In this document: positions 5,059-5,068 of the stretch, in pieces
Layout of the letters: each line of letters opens with the position of its first letter
Numbering within the stretch: the first letter of the stretch is position 1
Assembly: GCA_036271855.1 (NCBI GenBank)
Contig: DATAZV010000292.1
Coordinates: 1 to 5,068, forward strand
Length of the DNA: 5,068 bases
Source: JAQGMJ01 sp036271855
GTDB lineage: Bacteria > Pseudomonadota > Gammaproteobacteria > Burkholderiales > JAEUOS01
Reading direction: 5' to 3'
The notes under the pieces: generated by a model
What the model saw: the letters and a program-made list of their open reading frames with translations, nothing else
Databases searched by the model: none
What the model was told of the DNA's origin: nothing
Made by a program: the position numbers and the translations under genes

Positions 5059-5068
5059 CATATTCACC

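Overview
The window is GC-rich, densely coded bacterial DNA. The style of its proteins and short intergenic regions suggests a betaproteobacterium, probably Burkholderiales and perhaps Oxalobacteraceae (Massilia, Duganella or Janthinobacterium type). That placement is an inference from sequence character, with no marker gene to confirm it. There are no mobile elements, tRNAs, rRNAs or CRISPR arrays. This looks like chromosomal backbone made of several short, independent transcription units.

Left part (1-2201): the plus strand carries the 3' part of a LysR-type regulator, cut by the window edge. It is followed 66 bases later by a complete MmgE/PrpD-superfamily enzyme of about 444 residues. The pair looks like a regulator with its target or co-transcribed catabolic enzyme; the substrate cannot be read from the sequence.

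Middle part (2202-3548): a small secreted protein with a signal peptide and two cysteines in the mature part lies next to a good sigma70-like promoter. That promoter would give an almost leaderless GTG-start mRNA. Next comes a stand-alone response-regulator receiver protein with a Ser/Thr-rich N-terminal tail. Convergent to it, on the minus strand, is a 55-residue protein with two predicted membrane segments, short enough to be missed by length-filtered gene calling.

Right part (3591-5068): a minus-strand gene encodes a 104-residue protein with a Cys-Gly-Gly-Gly-Cys motif. Its promoter (TTGACA - 18 bp - TACATT) is overlapped by a convincing Fur-type operator, and a strong intrinsic terminator lies downstream of its stop. 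Divergent from it is a 246-residue Fe(II)/2-oxoglutarate-dependent dioxygenase-family protein (PF10014-like) with the HxD...H iron ligands intact. The window ends in a hairpin that can terminate in both directions. The divergent pair around the Fur site is the most interesting part: an iron-responsive small protein of unknown function beside an iron-dependent oxygenase.
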